From Campylobacter sp. TTU_617 (GTDB taxonomy: Bacteria; Campylobacterota; Campylobacteria; Campylobacterales; Campylobacteraceae), in assembly GCF_016599045.1 (NCBI RefSeq), contig NZ_JAENKV010000005.1, positions 51,199 to 115,198 on the forward strand: a DNA stretch of 64,000 nt. The letters run 5' to 3'. Below the pieces are notes generated by a model, which saw nothing but the letters and a program-made list of their open reading frames with translations, ran no database searches and had not been told where the DNA came from. Numbering within the stretch: position 1 is the stretch's first letter; each line of letters starts with the position of its first letter. Shown here one piece after another: positions 54,322-64,000 of this stretch. Made by a program: the position numbers and the translations under genes.

Positions 54322-55487
54322 CTTATCTTTAATATTTTTATTTTTTTAGAAATAAAATTTGGTTTATTGATGGCAAAAATAAATAAAAATGCAAATAAAA
54401 ATGCATAAAAATATATAAAACCATAAAAACTCAAATATTGCATTAAAATACCTAAGATTAAAGGAGAAAGTAAAGATCCTAAAGAATAACAAAACAATAC
54501 TCCACGCCCAAGTTCTACTATATTATCTTTTGAAGTTAAAGCATCGTTAGCACGAGCAAGTGCTAAGGCATAAAGACAAAAAGTTCCAAAACCTAAAAAG
54601 AAAGCTAAAAAATACTGAAAATAAATATTTGGTTTAAGAAGCAAAAAACATAACATAGTTAAAAAACCTATGAGAACGCAAATAATAATAGCAAATTTTC
54701 TTCCTAATTTATCGGAAATAAAACCCATAATTGCTTGAGCTAAAAATCCTCCTAAAGTTGCACAAGCTATAAAATAAGAAACAAATTTTGTATCATAGCC
54801 TTGCAAAATGATAAACAAAGAAGACATAGAAAAAAATCCCCCAATGAGTAAGCCCCCAACAAAACTTGTTGCAATAGCTAATGGAGCTATATTAAAAATT
54901 TTAGGTATAGAAATAGGATGAGGTTTTGGTATTGCTGGTTCTTTAATCTTGATTAAATTTAAAGGCAAAGAAGAAAATAAAATCAAGCTAGCACTTATAA
55001 TAAAAATAGTATATTGATTTAAATTTAGAGCTAAAATTAAAGTTCCTAAGGCATAAGAGAAGTAAAAAATTATTTCATAAAAACCTAAAATTCTAGATCT
55101 TGTAGCATTTTTAGATTTTTCGTTAAGCCAAGACTCTATAGCCATAAGCAAGCCATAATAGCAAATTCCAATTAAAAATCTTAAAAAAGCCCAAAAAAAT
55201 AAATTATTACTTAAAGCATGTAAAATAGCAGAAATTCCAAAAATAGAAACAAAAATTCCAAAAGATCTAATATGTCCTATTTTAGATATAATTTTATGAA
55301 TTCCTATTGTTGCACATAGGGCACCTATAAAAAAACAAGAACTAATCACTCCTATCATTAAAGAACTTGAGTTGTTTTCTTTTAAAATAACTCCTATAGA
55401 GCTCATCATCAAGGCATTTCCAGCAAATAAAAAAGCCATAGAGGCAAATAATGCCATTAAAGATCTAATAATTCTTGTTAAACTCAT
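54318..55487 (-). CDS. MFS transporter
   Basis: 389 aa with 12 predicted membrane segments. The loop motif between segments 2 and 3 reads IHKIISKIGHIRS, and between 8 and 9 GFISDKLGRKFAI. It resembles YcaD-like and sugar/drug efflux members, but the substrate is unknown. The start overlaps the upstream membrane protein gene by 23 bases. Confidence 0.85.
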   Translation of the reverse strand: MSLTRIIRSLMALFASMAFLFAGNALMMSSIGVILKENNSSSLMIGVISSCFFIGALCATIGIHKIISKIGHIRSFGIFVSIFGISAILHALSNNLFFWAFLRFLIGICYYGLLMAIESWLNEKSKNATRSRILGFYEIIFYFSYALGTLILALNLNQYTIFIISASLILFSSLPLNLIKIKEPAIPKPHPISIPKIFNIAPLAIATSFVGGLLIGGFFSMSSLFIILQGYDTKFVSYFIACATLGGFLAQAIMGFISDKLGRKFAIIICVLIGFLTMLCFLLLKPNIYFQYFLAFFLGFGTFCLYALALARANDALTSKDNIVELGRGVLFCYSLGSLLSPLILGILMQYLSFYGFIYFYAFLFAFLFIFAINKPNFISKKIKILKIR

Positions 55488-55965
55488 ATTTTACACATAA
55501 AGCAAATATTATAATACATATTAATAAAGCCGAAATTCCACCCAAATAAGCAAAAGTAGAAAAAATGCCTTTGCGATTTAAAAATAAAAATCCAGCGACT
55601 AAAATTCCATAAGCTAATAATTTAAATAAAGTAAAAAACAAAGTAAAATTTTGTATTTTATCTTTAAAATTCAGTTTTAAATCGTCATTTACCTTTTTAA
55701 ATTTTATAATTTTTTGATCTTTTTTATAATTTTTAATGAAAATATTTGGTATTTGATCAAATTTATATTTATATGTATTTTTTACAATATTCTTTTGATA
55801 ATTAAAATAAGAAATAATGATGATCAATAAACTACTAAAAAAAGCAATTTCAAAACTTAAAATATTTTTTTGGTTTAAAGAATAAGTAAAAAAAGAAAGT
55901 CCATAAAAAAATATATGGACTATAATAAATAATAAAAATAATTTTTTTTTATCTTTTGTTTTCAT
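55465..55965 (-). CDS. Integral membrane protein, unknown function
   Basis: 166 aa with two membrane segments at about 8-50 and two more at about 108-160, joined by a charged 50-residue loop. No family recognised. ATGA overlap with the AtpZ-like gene upstream; part of the coupled hemL operon. Confidence 0.75.
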   Translation of the reverse strand: MKTKDKKKLFLLFIIVHIFFYGLSFFTYSLNQKNILSFEIAFFSSLLIIIISYFNYQKNIVKNTYKYKFDQIPNIFIKNYKKDQKIIKFKKVNDDLKLNFKDKIQNFTLFFTLFKLLAYGILVAGFLFLNRKGIFSTFAYLGGISALLICIIIFALCVKYEFNKNY

Positions 55966-56207
55966 TTTTTATTTTGAAATTCTTCATAGCTTTTAACTTG
56001 TGCTTTATAGGCTTTATATACATTTAAAATAGCTGCTGCTATTCCCCAAAAAATTCCAAGCCAAAAAAGAAAGGTAATTCCTGTAATCTTTTTTAAAAAA
56101 TAACCCAAACCTATGCCAAGGATAATAGCTACAACGATAGAAATTCCAAGACTTAAACCATTTGCAGCCTCTATGCTTTTTTGAATAATTTTTTTTCTTT
56201 TGCTCAT
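55962..56207 (-). CDS. AtpZ/AtpI-like small membrane protein
   Basis: 81 aa with two membrane hairpins ([20 protein letters not shown] and [20 protein letters not shown]), the AtpZ pattern. Relatives assist ATP synthase c-ring assembly or Mg/Ca transport, but no ATP synthase genes are nearby. ATGA overlap with hemL. Confidence 0.82.
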   Translation of the reverse strand: MSKRKKIIQKSIEAANGLSLGISIVVAIILGIGLGYFLKKITGITFLFWLGIFWGIAAAILNVYKAYKAQVKSYEEFQNKK

Positions 56208-57478
56208 AATTTTTTAAAACTTTCTCTTGCGGCTTCTAGTGTAATATCAATGGTTTTTTGATTCATTTTTGAACAAATAAAACCTGTCTCAAAAGAAGAA
56301 GGAGCTAGATAAATTTTATTTTTAATCATATTTTGATGAAATTTAGCAAAAAGTTTTAAATCAGATTTTAAGGCATCTTGATAATTTTTTACTTCATTTT
56401 CATTAAAAAAATATCCAAACATTGAGCCAACATAAGAAGTTTGCAACGCTATACCTTTTTCTTTAGCGAGTTGTTTAAGTCCTAAAGTCAATTTTTTGGC
56501 AAGTTTTTCAAGTTTGTTATAGAGATTTTTTGTATTTTTTGCTTTGCTAATGCTTGCAATTCCAGCCGCCATAGCCAAAGGATTACCACTTAGTGTTCCT
56601 GCTTGATAAACTCCGCCTAATGGGCTTAAATAATCCATAATTTTAGCTTTTGCAGCAAAAGCTGCTGCTGGCATTCCTCCGCCAATAACTTTACCAAAAG
56701 TTACGATATCAGCTTCTATTTTATTGATTCCATATGAACCTAAAAATGAAGCCCTAAATCCACTCATTACTTCATCAAAGATGAGTAAAGTTTCATTATC
56801 TTTACAGATTTTAGTCAATTCTTTTAAAAAGTCAATTTCTCCTTTTACTAAACCCATATTTCCAGCTATAGGTTCTATAATAACACAAGCTATATCTTTA
56901 TGCTTATGAAAAAGTTCTTTAACGCTTTCTATATTATTATAAGTTGCTACTAAAGTTTGCTTTGCAACATCTTTTAAAACTCCTAAAGAGCTAGGAGAAT
57001 TAAATGTAGCAGCTCCGCTTCCAGCACTTACTAATAAAGAATCAGAATGTCCGTGATAACAACCTTCAAATTTGAGAATTTTATCTTTTTTTGTATATCC
57101 TCTAGCAAGTCTTATAGCACTCATCGTTGCTTCTGTACCACTATTTACGAAACGAATTTTATCAAGATGAGGAAAAGATTCTAGGATAAGTTTTGCAAGC
57201 GTGGTTTCAAGTAAAGTAGGGGCACCAAAACTTGATCCTTTTTTTAAAGCTTTAATGCAAGCATTTTGTATATCTTTATCACAATGTCCAAAAAGTAATG
57301 GACCCCAACTCTGAACATAATCAATGTAAGCTTCATTATTGATATCATAAATATAAGCCCCCTTGCCATGATCTATAAATAAAGGATTGCTTTGAACGTT
57401 TAAAAAAGCACGCACAGGAGAATTAACTCCACCTGCTATAAATTTAGATGATTCTTCAAAAGCTTGTTTATTTGTCAT
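56204..57478 (-). CDS. hemL: HemL, glutamate-1-semialdehyde 2,1-aminomutase
   Basis: A PLP enzyme that makes 5-aminolevulinate from the HemA product. The PLP lysine lies in [15 protein letters not shown] (near residue 262), with the preceding DEVMSGFR. 424 aa, standard. Its ATG shares a base with the stop of the cytochrome gene (TAATG), so it is translated in a tightly coupled operon. Confidence 0.96.
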   Translation of the reverse strand: MTNKQAFEESSKFIAGGVNSPVRAFLNVQSNPLFIDHGKGAYIYDINNEAYIDYVQSWGPLLFGHCDKDIQNACIKALKKGSSFGAPTLLETTLAKLILESFPHLDKIRFVNSGTEATMSAIRLARGYTKKDKILKFEGCYHGHSDSLLVSAGSGAATFNSPSSLGVLKDVAKQTLVATYNNIESVKELFHKHKDIACVIIEPIAGNMGLVKGEIDFLKELTKICKDNETLLIFDEVMSGFRASFLGSYGINKIEADIVTFGKVIGGGMPAAAFAAKAKIMDYLSPLGGVYQAGTLSGNPLAMAAGIASISKAKNTKNLYNKLEKLAKKLTLGLKQLAKEKGIALQTSYVGSMFGYFFNENEVKNYQDALKSDLKLFAKFHQNMIKNKIYLAPSSFETGFICSKMNQKTIDITLEAARESFKKL

Positions 57479-57816
57479 TATTTTTCCTTATGATTAATAT
57501 AATTATATAAAGTTACTATTTCATCTTCAGTAAGAGAATAACTTGGCATAATAGATTTTGAATCTTTTTCTTGAGTAAGAGCTAATTTAAATTGTTCAAA
57601 ACTCAAATTTTGAATGCTTGGAATTTTATAAGGTATTTTTGTATCTTTTTTGGTGATATATCCTAGAATTTGCTCATCTCCATTTTTTCCGTGACATTCT
57701 TTACAGCTGATTCCTCTTGGGTTTTCATATAGCATTTTAGCGTATTCTCTCATAGTGATAAAATCTTCTGCAAAAAGTCTTGGAAAAATAAACAATATTA
57801 TAAAAATAAGTCTCAA
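57478..57816 (-). CDS. Small periplasmic c-type cytochrome
   Basis: 112 aa. Signal peptide [16 protein letters not shown], a single haem-binding CKECH (near residue 37-41) and a distal Met region [18 protein letters not shown]. Class I monohaem cytochrome fold, electron donor role inferred. First gene of the hemL operon, so a haem protein and a haem-synthesis enzyme are co-transcribed. Confidence 0.9.
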   Translation of the reverse strand: MRLIFIILFIFPRLFAEDFITMREYAKMLYENPRGISCKECHGKNGDEQILGYITKKDTKIPYKIPSIQNLSFEQFKLALTQEKDSKSIMPSYSLTEDEIVTLYNYINHKEK

Positions 57817-57892
57817 ATTCTACCTTGTTAATAAATTCTTAATATGATACAATTTTTATTTTAAAAAATGTATAAATTTAAAAAGGAAAGCA

Positions 57893-58735
57893 ATGGTTTT
57901 ACTTGATGGCAAAGCTTTAAGTTTAAAAATAAAAAATGAATTAAAACTTAAAGTATTAGAGCTTAAAGAAAAATCTATAGAACCTTGTTTAGCTGTTATT
58001 TTAGTTGGAGATGATGAAGCAAGTAAAGTTTATGTGCAAAATAAAATTAAAGCTTGTGAATTTTGTGGTATTAAATCGCTTTCTTATCATTTAAAAAAAG
58101 ATATAACTCAAAATGAACTTTTAGCCCTTATTAATACTTTAAATTATGACGATAGTGTCCATGGGATTTTGATCCAACTTCCTTTACCTAGTCATATTAA
58201 TAAAGATATTATTTTAGAAAATATTGCAAGTTCTAAAGATGTTGATGGTTTTCATCCTATAAATGTAGGATATTTAAATTTAGGTTTAGAAAGTGGCTTT
58301 TTACCTTGTACACCTTTGGGGGTAATTAAACTTTTAAAAGCTTATGATATCCATTTAACAGGACTTGATGCTGTGGTTATTGGAGCTTCTAATATAGTAG
58401 GGCGTCCTATGGCAACCATGCTTTTAAATGCTGGTGCTAGTGTAAGTATATGCCACATTAAAACAAAAGATTTAAATTTTTATACAAAAAAAGCTGATTT
58501 GATTGTAGTAGCTGCGGGTTGTGCTCATTTATTAAAGGCTGATATGATAAAAGAAGGTGCTATTATCATAGACGTTGGTATTAATCATCTTGATAATAAA
58601 ATCGTAGGTGATGTTGATTTTGAAAATGTTTCAAAAAAATCAAGCTATATTACACCTGTTCCTGGTGGTATAGGCCCTATGACTATAGCAATGCTTTTAG
58701 AAAATACAATTAAATCAGCAAAAAATAGACTTTAA
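57893..58735 (+). CDS. folD: FolD, methylene-THF dehydrogenase/cyclohydrolase
   Basis: 280 aa. Catalytic Lys in YVQNKIKACE (about residues 50-59), folate motif HGILIQLPLP (near 92) and NADP motif VVIGASNIVGRPMA (near 162). Interconverts one-carbon folates. AAAGGAAAG ribosome site; divergent from the cytochrome gene. lepB follows 14 bases later. Confidence 0.96.
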   Translation: MVLLDGKALSLKIKNELKLKVLELKEKSIEPCLAVILVGDDEASKVYVQNKIKACEFCGIKSLSYHLKKDITQNELLALINTLNYDDSVHGILIQLPLPSHINKDIILENIASSKDVDGFHPINVGYLNLGLESGFLPCTPLGVIKLLKAYDIHLTGLDAVVIGASNIVGRPMATMLLNAGASVSICHIKTKDLNFYTKKADLIVVAAGCAHLLKADMIKEGAIIIDVGINHLDNKIVGDVDFENVSKKSSYITPVPGGIGPMTIAMLLENTIKSAKNRL

Positions 58736-58749
58736 TTTAGGAAAATTAT

Positions 58750-59595
58750 ATGCAATTTTTAAAGAAACTTTATCATTTTTCTCAATCTTGGACCGGAACT
58801 ATTGTTATCGTTCTTTTGGTAATATTCTTTTTTATTCAAGCTTTTGTTATTCCTTCTGGTTCTATGAAAAATACTTTGTTGATTGGAGATTTTTTATTTG
58901 TAAAAAAATTCAGCTATGGTATTCCAACCCCGCATATCCCTTGGCTTGAAATTCCTGTTTTGCCCGACTTCAATAAAAATGGACATTTAATTTCTGCAGA
59001 AGGTCCTAAAAGAGGGGATATAGTAGTTTTTAGAAATCCTAAGAATACTAAAGAACATTATGTAAAACGCTGTGTAGCCTTAGGACTTGATCGTGTAGTT
59101 TATGCTAATAAAACCTTATATATAAGGATGCACGAAGGTGATGATTTTATGAAAGAACACTATAAAGATGATATAGTTGTTTTAGGTGGAGAAATTTATG
59201 TTAAAGAACCTTACAAACAAAAAGGTATTCACTATGATCCACATAAAAATATAGAAAGAGAAATTTTAGAATATATGATGAGAAGTGATTTTGCTATGTC
59301 TCCTATCTATTTTAAAGAATTAGGCACCAATGTGGGCTTTAATGGTGGTAATGCTTATATTTTTGATGTTCCAGAAAATGAATATTTTATGGTGGGAGAT
59401 AATAGAGACAATTCTTATGATAGCCGTTTTTGGGGAAGCGTGCCTTATAGTTTGATTGTTGGAAGTCCTTGGTTTGTATATTTTTCTTGGGATGAAGAAA
59501 AAAATGTGCGTTGGGATAGGGTAGGACGTTTTGTAGAAACTCTAGAAAGCGATGAATATTTTGATAAAAATTCAAATCAGATTTCATCACAATGA
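58750..59595 (+). CDS. lepB: LepB, signal peptidase I
   Basis: 281 aa with one N-terminal membrane anchor (17-35). Catalytic Ser in IPSGSMKNTLLIGD (near 43) and Lys in HYVKRCVALG (near 119). The box GDNRDNSYDSRFWG (near 216) is intact. An insertion of about 60 residues between Lys box and GDNRDNS box is typical of Campylobacterota. Cuts exported proteins such as FlgI. Confidence 0.95.
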   Translation: MQFLKKLYHFSQSWTGTIVIVLLVIFFFIQAFVIPSGSMKNTLLIGDFLFVKKFSYGIPTPHIPWLEIPVLPDFNKNGHLISAEGPKRGDIVVFRNPKNTKEHYVKRCVALGLDRVVYANKTLYIRMHEGDDFMKEHYKDDIVVLGGEIYVKEPYKQKGIHYDPHKNIEREILEYMMRSDFAMSPIYFKELGTNVGFNGGNAYIFDVPENEYFMVGDNRDNSYDSRFWGSVPYSLIVGSPWFVYFSWDEEKNVRWDRVGRFVETLESDEYFDKNSNQISSQ

Positions 59596-59629
59596 TACCG
59601 AGTCTTATTAGATTTATAATTATATGCTA

Positions 59630-59711
59630 ATATAACTTTAGTGTTATAGACTAAACAAAATTAAGTATATTTTTTAAAATAATACTTGACAAAATATCAC
59701 TAAAGTTATAT
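59630..59711. repeat. 14-bp inverted repeat spanning the hrcA promoter
   Basis: ATATAACTTTAGTG (59630-59643) and its exact reverse complement (59698-59711) are 54 bases apart. The right arm overlaps the -10 box of hrcA. Its use as an operator pair is inferred. Confidence 0.6.
59636..59656 (+). promoter_or_regulatory. HAIR-like operator (HspR-type) upstream of hrcA
   Basis: CTTTAGT-N7-ACTAAAC has the spacing of the HspR inverted repeat (consensus CTTGAGT-N7-ACTCAAG, from memory) with two changes per half-site. No good CIRCE element (TTAGCACTC-N9-GAGTGCTAA) is visible nearby. Confidence 0.5.
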
Positions 59712-59714
59712 AAT
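59686..59714 (+). promoter_or_regulatory. Sigma-70 promoter of the hrcA-grpE-dnaK operon
   Basis: TTGACA (59686-59691), a 17-base spacer and TATAAT (59709-59714), consensus at both hexamers, 35 bases before the hrcA ATG. Confidence 0.8.
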
Positions 59715-59748
59715 TATCAAAAATTATAGATTTTTTAAGAGTTTGACA

Positions 59749-60537
59749 ATGATAAAAGTTGAGGATAAAAGAGAATTAATTTTAAAATCTATCATCGAAA
59801 CTTATTTGTTAGATAATACACCTATAGGTTCTAATGAATTAAATTCTAGTCTTTGTATTCCAGCTTCTACTATACGTGTATATCTTAAAAAGCTTAGCGA
59901 TGAAGGACTTATAACTCAAATTCATATTAGCAGTGGTAGAATTCCTACTATTTTAACTATGCAAAATTATTGGAAAAATGAGCTTGATATTGATAGTGAG
60001 CTTGATATTAAAAATGAAATATTTTTATATCATTTACTTAAAGAATACAAGATTTATTGTTTAGTTTATGGCGGTAGAGATCTTATTTTAAAAGAAATTT
60101 TTAACTTAAATAATAAATTTATTGTTTTAGATTTTGAAGAAAATGAAATCGTTTTAAAATATAACATTCAAGCTTTTGATTTTTTAAAAACTTTAATAGG
60201 ATTAAATCTTTTTGATTTAGAAGATATAGTTTTAAAAGTTAAATTTTTTGAACTTGCTCAAAAAATTTCAAATTTAAAACAAGGTTTAATTTATAGTAAA
60301 ATCAATGAACAAAGAGCTTATCAAATTTATCAAAACGATGAATTTGCTAAGCTCTTAGATTGTGCAGTTGATAGAAAATTCGGCGAAAGTCTTCAATTTG
60401 AACCTTTATTTAAAAAAGGTTTTATGGGATTTAAAATCAATGCGCAGTTTTTGGGCAAAAGTGTAAATATTATCTTCGCGGGTAGTGTTTATACGGATTA
60501 TAATAAAGTTTTAAAACAGATAAAGGAGGCTGCGTGA
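59749..60537 (+). CDS. hrcA: HrcA, heat-shock transcriptional repressor (short form)
   Basis: 262 aa, shorter than the roughly 340 aa of most bacteria but usual for Campylobacter. The N-terminal winged helix ([19 protein letters not shown], about residues 41-59) and the following SSGRIPT are conserved. Represses its own operon. ATG at 59749 is preferred to the in-frame TTG at 59743 because AAGAG is 7 bases away. Overlaps grpE (GTGA). Confidence 0.93.
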   Translation: MIKVEDKRELILKSIIETYLLDNTPIGSNELNSSLCIPASTIRVYLKKLSDEGLITQIHISSGRIPTILTMQNYWKNELDIDSELDIKNEIFLYHLLKEYKIYCLVYGGRDLILKEIFNLNNKFIVLDFEENEIVLKYNIQAFDFLKTLIGLNLFDLEDIVLKVKFFELAQKISNLKQGLIYSKINEQRAYQIYQNDEFAKLLDCAVDRKFGESLQFEPLFKKGFMGFKINAQFLGKSVNIIFAGSVYTDYNKVLKQIKEAA

Positions 60538-61046
60538 ATCAAGAAAACAATGAAGAAATGATTGAAAATAATCAAGAAATAGAACAAGAAAAGCAAGAAG
60601 AAAGCAAAGAAGCCATTTTACAAAAAGAATTAGATGAACTTAAAGATAAATATATAAGAGCTAATGCTGAATTTGAAAACATTAAAAAAAGAATGGAAAA
60701 AGAAAAAATTTCAGCAATGCTTTATGCAAATGAAAGTTTTGCCAAAGATTTGCTTGATGTTTTAGACGCATTAGAAGCAGCTTTAAATGTTGAAGCAAAT
60801 GATGAAATAAGTTTAAAAATTAAAGAGGGGGTTCAAAATACTCTAGATTTATTTATGAAAAAGCTTGAAAAAAATGGTGTAAAATCCATAGATGAAATTA
60901 AAGAATTTGATCCTAATTTACATGAAGCTATGTTTCACGTAGAGAGTAAGGATCATCAAAGCGGAAGTATTATACAAACTCTACAAAAGGGTTATAAAAT
61001 CAATGATCGTGTAATACGACCAGTAAAAGTTAGTGTAGCAAAATAA
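60534..61046 (+). CDS. grpE: GrpE, DnaK nucleotide-exchange factor
   Basis: 170 aa. A charged, Gln/Glu-rich N-terminal 30 residues, a long helix (about 30-75) and the beta-domain with [20 protein letters not shown] and the [10 protein letters not shown] end. GTG start overlapping the hrcA stop, with AAAGGAGG upstream. Confidence 0.95.
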   Translation: MNQENNEEMIENNQEIEQEKQEESKEAILQKELDELKDKYIRANAEFENIKKRMEKEKISAMLYANESFAKDLLDVLDALEAALNVEANDEISLKIKEGVQNTLDLFMKKLEKNGVKSIDEIKEFDPNLHEAMFHVESKDHQSGSIIQTLQKGYKINDRVIRPVKVSVAK

Positions 61047-61066
61047 ATTATTATAAAGGATATAAA

Positions 61067-62938
61067 ATGAGTAAAGTTATAGGTATAGATTTAGGAACAA
61101 CCAATTCTTGTGTTTCTGTATATGAGCGTGGCGAAAGTAAAGTAATTCCAAATAAAGAAGGGAAAAATACAACTCCTTCTGTAGTTGCTTTTACAGATAA
61201 AGGTGAAATTTTAGTTGGTGATAGTGCTAAGCGTCAAGCAGTAACTAATCCTGAAAAAACAATTTATTCTATTAAAAGAATAATGGGTCTTATGATAAAT
61301 GAAGAAGCAGCAAAAGAAGCCAAAAACAGACTTCCGTATCATATCACTGAAAGAAATGGAGCTTGTGCTATAGAAATTGCTGGAAAAATTTATACTCCAC
61401 AAGAAATTTCAGCTAAAGTTTTAATGAAATTAAAAGAAGATGCAGAAGCTTTCTTGGGTGAAAAAGTTGTTGATGCGGTTATTACTGTACCTGCATATTT
61501 TAATGATGCTCAAAGAAAAGCTACAAAAGAAGCAGGAACGATAGCAGGACTTAATGTTTTAAGAATTATCAATGAGCCTACCGCTGCAGCTTTGGCTTAT
61601 GGTCTTGATAAAAAAGATAGTGAAAAAATCGTTGTTTATGATTTAGGTGGAGGAACATTTGATGTTACTGTGCTTGAAACTGGAGATAATGTTGTAGAAG
61701 TTTTAGCAACTGGTGGTAATGCTTTCTTAGGTGGTGATGATTTTGATAATAAATTAATTGATTTTCTAGCAACTGAATTTAAAAATGAAACAGGCATAGA
61801 TCTTAAAAATGATGTAATGGCTTTACAACGTTTAAAAGAAGCTGCAGAAAATGCTAAAAAAGAATTAAGTTCAGCTAATGAAACTAATATCAATTTACCA
61901 TTTATTACAGCTGATGCAAGTGGTCCAAAACATTTAACTAAAACAATCACTAGAGCAAAATTTGAAAGTATGATTGAAAGTTTAGTAGCCGAAACTATTA
62001 CTAAAATCAATGAAGTGGTAAGTGATGCAGGACTTAAAAAAGATGAAATTAAAGAAATCGTTATGGTAGGGGGCTCTACTCGTGTTCCTTTAGTTCAAGA
62101 AGAAGTTAAAAAAGCTTTTGGAAAAGATCTTAATAAATCAGTAAATCCAGATGAAGTTGTAGCAATTGGTGCTGCAATTCAAGGTGCGGTTATAAAAGGT
62201 GATGTTAAAGATGTACTTTTACTTGATGTTACTCCGCTTTCTTTAGGTATTGAAACTTTAGGCGGAGTAATGACTAAGATCATCGAAAAAGGCACTACTA
62301 TACCAACTAAAAAAGAGCAAGTTTTCTCAACTGCAGAAGACAATCAAAGTGCAGTTACTATCAATGTTTTACAAGGAGAGAGAGAATTTAGCCGCGATAA
62401 TAAATCTTTAGGAAATTTCAATCTTGAAGGAATTCCACCTGCACCACGTGGTATGCCACAAATCGAAGTTACTTTTGATATCGATGCTAATGGTATTTTA
62501 ACTGTAAGTGCAAAAGATAAAGCAACAGGAAAAGCTCAAGAAATCAAAATCACAGGTTCAAGCGGTTTAAGTGAAGAAGAAATTGATAAAATGGTAAAAG
62601 ATGCAGAACTTCACAAAGAAGAAGATAAAAAACGTAAAGAAGCTGTAGATGCTAGAAATTCAGCTGATAGCCTTGCTCATCAAGTAGAAAAATCTCTAAA
62701 TGAGCTAGGAGAAAAAGTTGCAGATGATGAAAAAGCAAAAATCCAAAAAGCATTAGATGATTTAAGAGAAACTCTTAAAAATGAAAGTGCAAGTAAAGAA
62801 GAAATCGAAAGCAAAATGAAAGCTTTAAGTGAAGTTTCTCATAAATTAGCTGAGAATATGTATAAAAAAGATGAGTCAAATACAGCAAATGATAAAAAGA
62901 AAAAAGATGATGATGTAATCGACGCTGAAGTCGAGTAA
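61067..62938 (+). CDS. dnaK: DnaK, Hsp70 chaperone
   Basis: 623 aa. Actin-like ATPase ([11 protein letters not shown] at 5-15; [15 protein letters not shown] near 190; GGSTRVP near 335), a substrate-binding domain and an EEID-like charged tail ([10 protein letters not shown]). Follows grpE by 20 bases. Last gene of the heat-shock operon, ending at the terminator at 62956. Confidence 0.98.
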   Translation: MSKVIGIDLGTTNSCVSVYERGESKVIPNKEGKNTTPSVVAFTDKGEILVGDSAKRQAVTNPEKTIYSIKRIMGLMINEEAAKEAKNRLPYHITERNGACAIEIAGKIYTPQEISAKVLMKLKEDAEAFLGEKVVDAVITVPAYFNDAQRKATKEAGTIAGLNVLRIINEPTAAALAYGLDKKDSEKIVVYDLGGGTFDVTVLETGDNVVEVLATGGNAFLGGDDFDNKLIDFLATEFKNETGIDLKNDVMALQRLKEAAENAKKELSSANETNINLPFITADASGPKHLTKTITRAKFESMIESLVAETITKINEVVSDAGLKKDEIKEIVMVGGSTRVPLVQEEVKKAFGKDLNKSVNPDEVVAIGAAIQGAVIKGDVKDVLLLDVTPLSLGIETLGGVMTKIIEKGTTIPTKKEQVFSTAEDNQSAVTINVLQGEREFSRDNKSLGNFNLEGIPPAPRGMPQIEVTFDIDANGILTVSAKDKATGKAQEIKITGSSGLSEEEIDKMVKDAELHKEEDKKRKEAVDARNSADSLAHQVEKSLNELGEKVADDEKAKIQKALDDLRETLKNESASKEEIESKMKALSEVSHKLAENMYKKDESNTANDKKKKDDDVIDAEVE

Positions 62939-62955
62939 AACTCTCTCAATTCTTC

Positions 62956-62990
62956 AATCAAGCCTTTTTAAAAGGCTTGATTCAATTCTA
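62956..62990 (+). terminator. Terminator after dnaK
   Basis: A 13-bp inverted repeat, AATCAAGCCTTTT (62956-62968) and AAAAGGCTTGATT (62970-62982). The central T/A bases would open into a loop. The downstream T tract is short. Confidence 0.6.
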
Positions 62991-63420
62991 TTTTATCTTA
63001 TTTAATTTTTAAATATCTTTTAGTGATGATTTTGTATAATTTTTTTATTAAAATACGAGGAAATCATTTTTAAAATTTGTTCTGATTTGTCAATTCTTTC
63101 ATTATCTTCGTTAAATCAAATATTTATAAGAATTATAAATTTTATATTTGTTTTTGTTTGTATGTTTATTTTTATTATTTATGTTTAGTTATTTAGTTTT
63201 ATTTGTTATTTTTAATCTTTATTGCTTTAAATTATTATTGATTTTATATTTTTATTTTTAATTACTATTATATTTTTGTATTGCTTTTTAATTATTATTT
63301 GTATTTATTTTATATTGCTTTATAACCTATATGTTATTTGTATTATTTTATATTTTAACTTTCTATCATTTAATTTTATTCTATATTTAAACTTATGATT
63401 TAATTTATTAAGTATTTTTA
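62991..63420. other. Gene-free T-rich stretch
   Basis: About 430 bases dominated by T and A on the plus strand (many short variants of TTTATT and TTTGT). No open frame, tRNA, hairpin with G/C stem or promoter core stands out. It is probably decayed or structural spacer. Stretches of this bias are rare elsewhere in the window. Confidence 0.6.
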
Positions 63421-63459
63421 AAAGAATAAACCCCAAACAACTTAAAGTCATTTAGGGTT
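63421..63459 (-). terminator. Terminator of the autotransporter gene
   Basis: On the minus strand AACCCTAAA (63459-63451) pairs with TTTGGGGTT (63437-63429) with one U-G wobble, followed by TATTCTTT. It lies about 57 bases after the gene's stop. Confidence 0.6.
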
Positions 63460-63515
63460 AAGGAGATTAAACTAGTTCTTTATATTTATTCTAATTTAGA
63501 ATTATTTATATTCTT

Positions 63516-64000
63516 TTACCACACATAATTAAATTGAGCAAATCCTGTATGAGTTTTACCATCTTTATCAAACATTCCATTGTAGTTTAAGCTAAAGTAG
63601 AATGCTTCATTCACAGGAATAATTACTGAAGTAGTTACAAATTTTTGAACTCTTGGTAGATCAAATGTATCACTTACTTTAACACTACCAAATCTAGCTT
63701 TAGCTTTTACACTAGGATTGATATTAAATTTAGCTCCAAGTTCTAATGAAGTTTTTAAATTTGGTAACCAATCTCTAAACCATGTAAAGCTTGTTTTAGT
63801 AGAGAAGAGATTTAAATAGTTTGCATAGGTTCTCTCTCCTCCATTAACTGTAGCTTGACCTATAGTATCTTTCATAGAAAAAGCTTCTGTATAACCTCCT
63901 TCATAGGCTAAACCAACTTCAGGTGAGAATATATCTTTATCTTTAATAAAATTCATACCTAAATTAGCATTAAGTCCATAAGCATAAGAATTAGGTTCAG
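63516..64000 (-). CDS. Autotransporter beta-barrel C-terminal end (5' part outside window)
   Basis: The frame is open to the window edge, so the visible 160 residues are only the C-terminal part. Amphipathic strands (SFTWFRDWLPNLKTSLELGA, then FYFSLNYNGMFD) and the final aromatic FNYVW are the pattern of type V outer-membrane barrels. By position and style it resembles Campylobacter CapA-like adhesins, but the passenger cannot be seen. Transcription runs towards the terminator at 63421. Confidence 0.78.
   Translation of the reverse strand, partial: EPNSYAYGLNANLGMNFIKDKDIFSPEVGLAYEGGYTEAFSMKDTIGQATVNGGERTYANYLNLFSTKTSFTWFRDWLPNLKTSLELGAKFNINPSVKAKARFGSVKVSDTFDLPRVQKFVTTSVIIPVNEAFYFSLNYNGMFDKDGKTHTGFAQFNYVW

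Noticed and set aside
59600..59748. CIRCE element before hrcA
   Set aside because: No TTAGCACTC-N9-GAGTGCTAA match; only TTTAGT/ACTAAA half-sites with N7 spacing, closer to HAIR.
61636..62010. 124-codon minus-strand open frame inside dnaK
   Set aside because: Shadow of a strongly conserved gene with high codon bias; no start signals.
1..64000. CRISPR arrays, insertion sequences and phase-variable poly-G tracts
   Set aside because: No regularly spaced repeats, no transposase and no G run of eight or more noticed while reading, although such tracts are common in related genomes.

Overview
The window is chromosomal DNA of a thermotolerant Campylobacter close to C. jejuni, C. coli, C. lari and C. 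upsaliensis. The evidence is the very AT-rich composition, the split energy-taxis receptor genes cetA/cetB, the oorDABC operon, GG-N10-GC sigma-54 promoters in front of flagellar genes, and long runs of genes that match C. jejuni order as I remember it. Those runs are joined differently from C. jejuni, and I cannot name the species from sequence alone.

Layout. 1-4925: end of hldE, then truD and thiL (minus), two unknown proteins and an RsmD-type methyltransferase. 5116-5757: an alpha-carbonic anhydrase with unusual losses. 5837-9890: flagellar block flgI, flgJ-like, flgM, flgN-like, flgK, with sigma-54 and probable sigma-28 promoters. 9973-16100: a tight cluster including a TrpC-like protein that lacks its catalytic residues, a HIT protein and mnmH/selU. 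16097-19894: PiT phosphate transporter, a stand-alone inverse-autotransporter beta-barrel, and dctA. 20079-24525: cetC-like, cetA, cetB, mnmG. 24515-28592: ftsI, fliE, flgC, flgB, mltG (minus). 28507-34026: an AsmA-like giant protein, then oorDABC, without the icd-mdh-sucC-sucD genes that separate them in C. jejuni. 34175-41997: isoprenoid/haem/proS operon ending in a UbiD-type decarboxylase. 42117-45028: flaG, fliD, fliS and a small partner. 45023-47285: RNase P RNA, efp, ribBA-like, tRNA-Gln and tRNA-fMet.

47286-49600 is a decayed prophage beside tRNA-fMet: a shattered integrase, a DUF1353 protein, a DUF5675 gene with a stop codon, and an overlapping Rz/Rz1-type spanin pair. 49710-51987 holds an AAC(3)-fold acetyltransferase and dcuB. 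52216-57816 is a coupled minus-strand operon (cytochrome c, hemL, AtpZ-like, membrane protein, MFS transporter, FliK-like protein). 57893-62938 carries folD, lepB and the hrcA-grpE-dnaK heat-shock operon. The window closes with a gene-poor T-rich stretch and the 3' end of an autotransporter gene.

Common themes are motility and energy taxis (flg, fli and cet genes), dicarboxylate uptake feeding a branched central metabolism (dctA, dcuB, oorDABC), and haem synthesis (hemA, hemC, hemL). The most unusual items are the degenerate TrpC, the shortened carbonic anhydrase, the passenger-less inverse autotransporter, the spanin pair in the prophage relic, the missing TCA genes, the cetB/cetC gene-conversion tract, and the layered operator region before hrcA.
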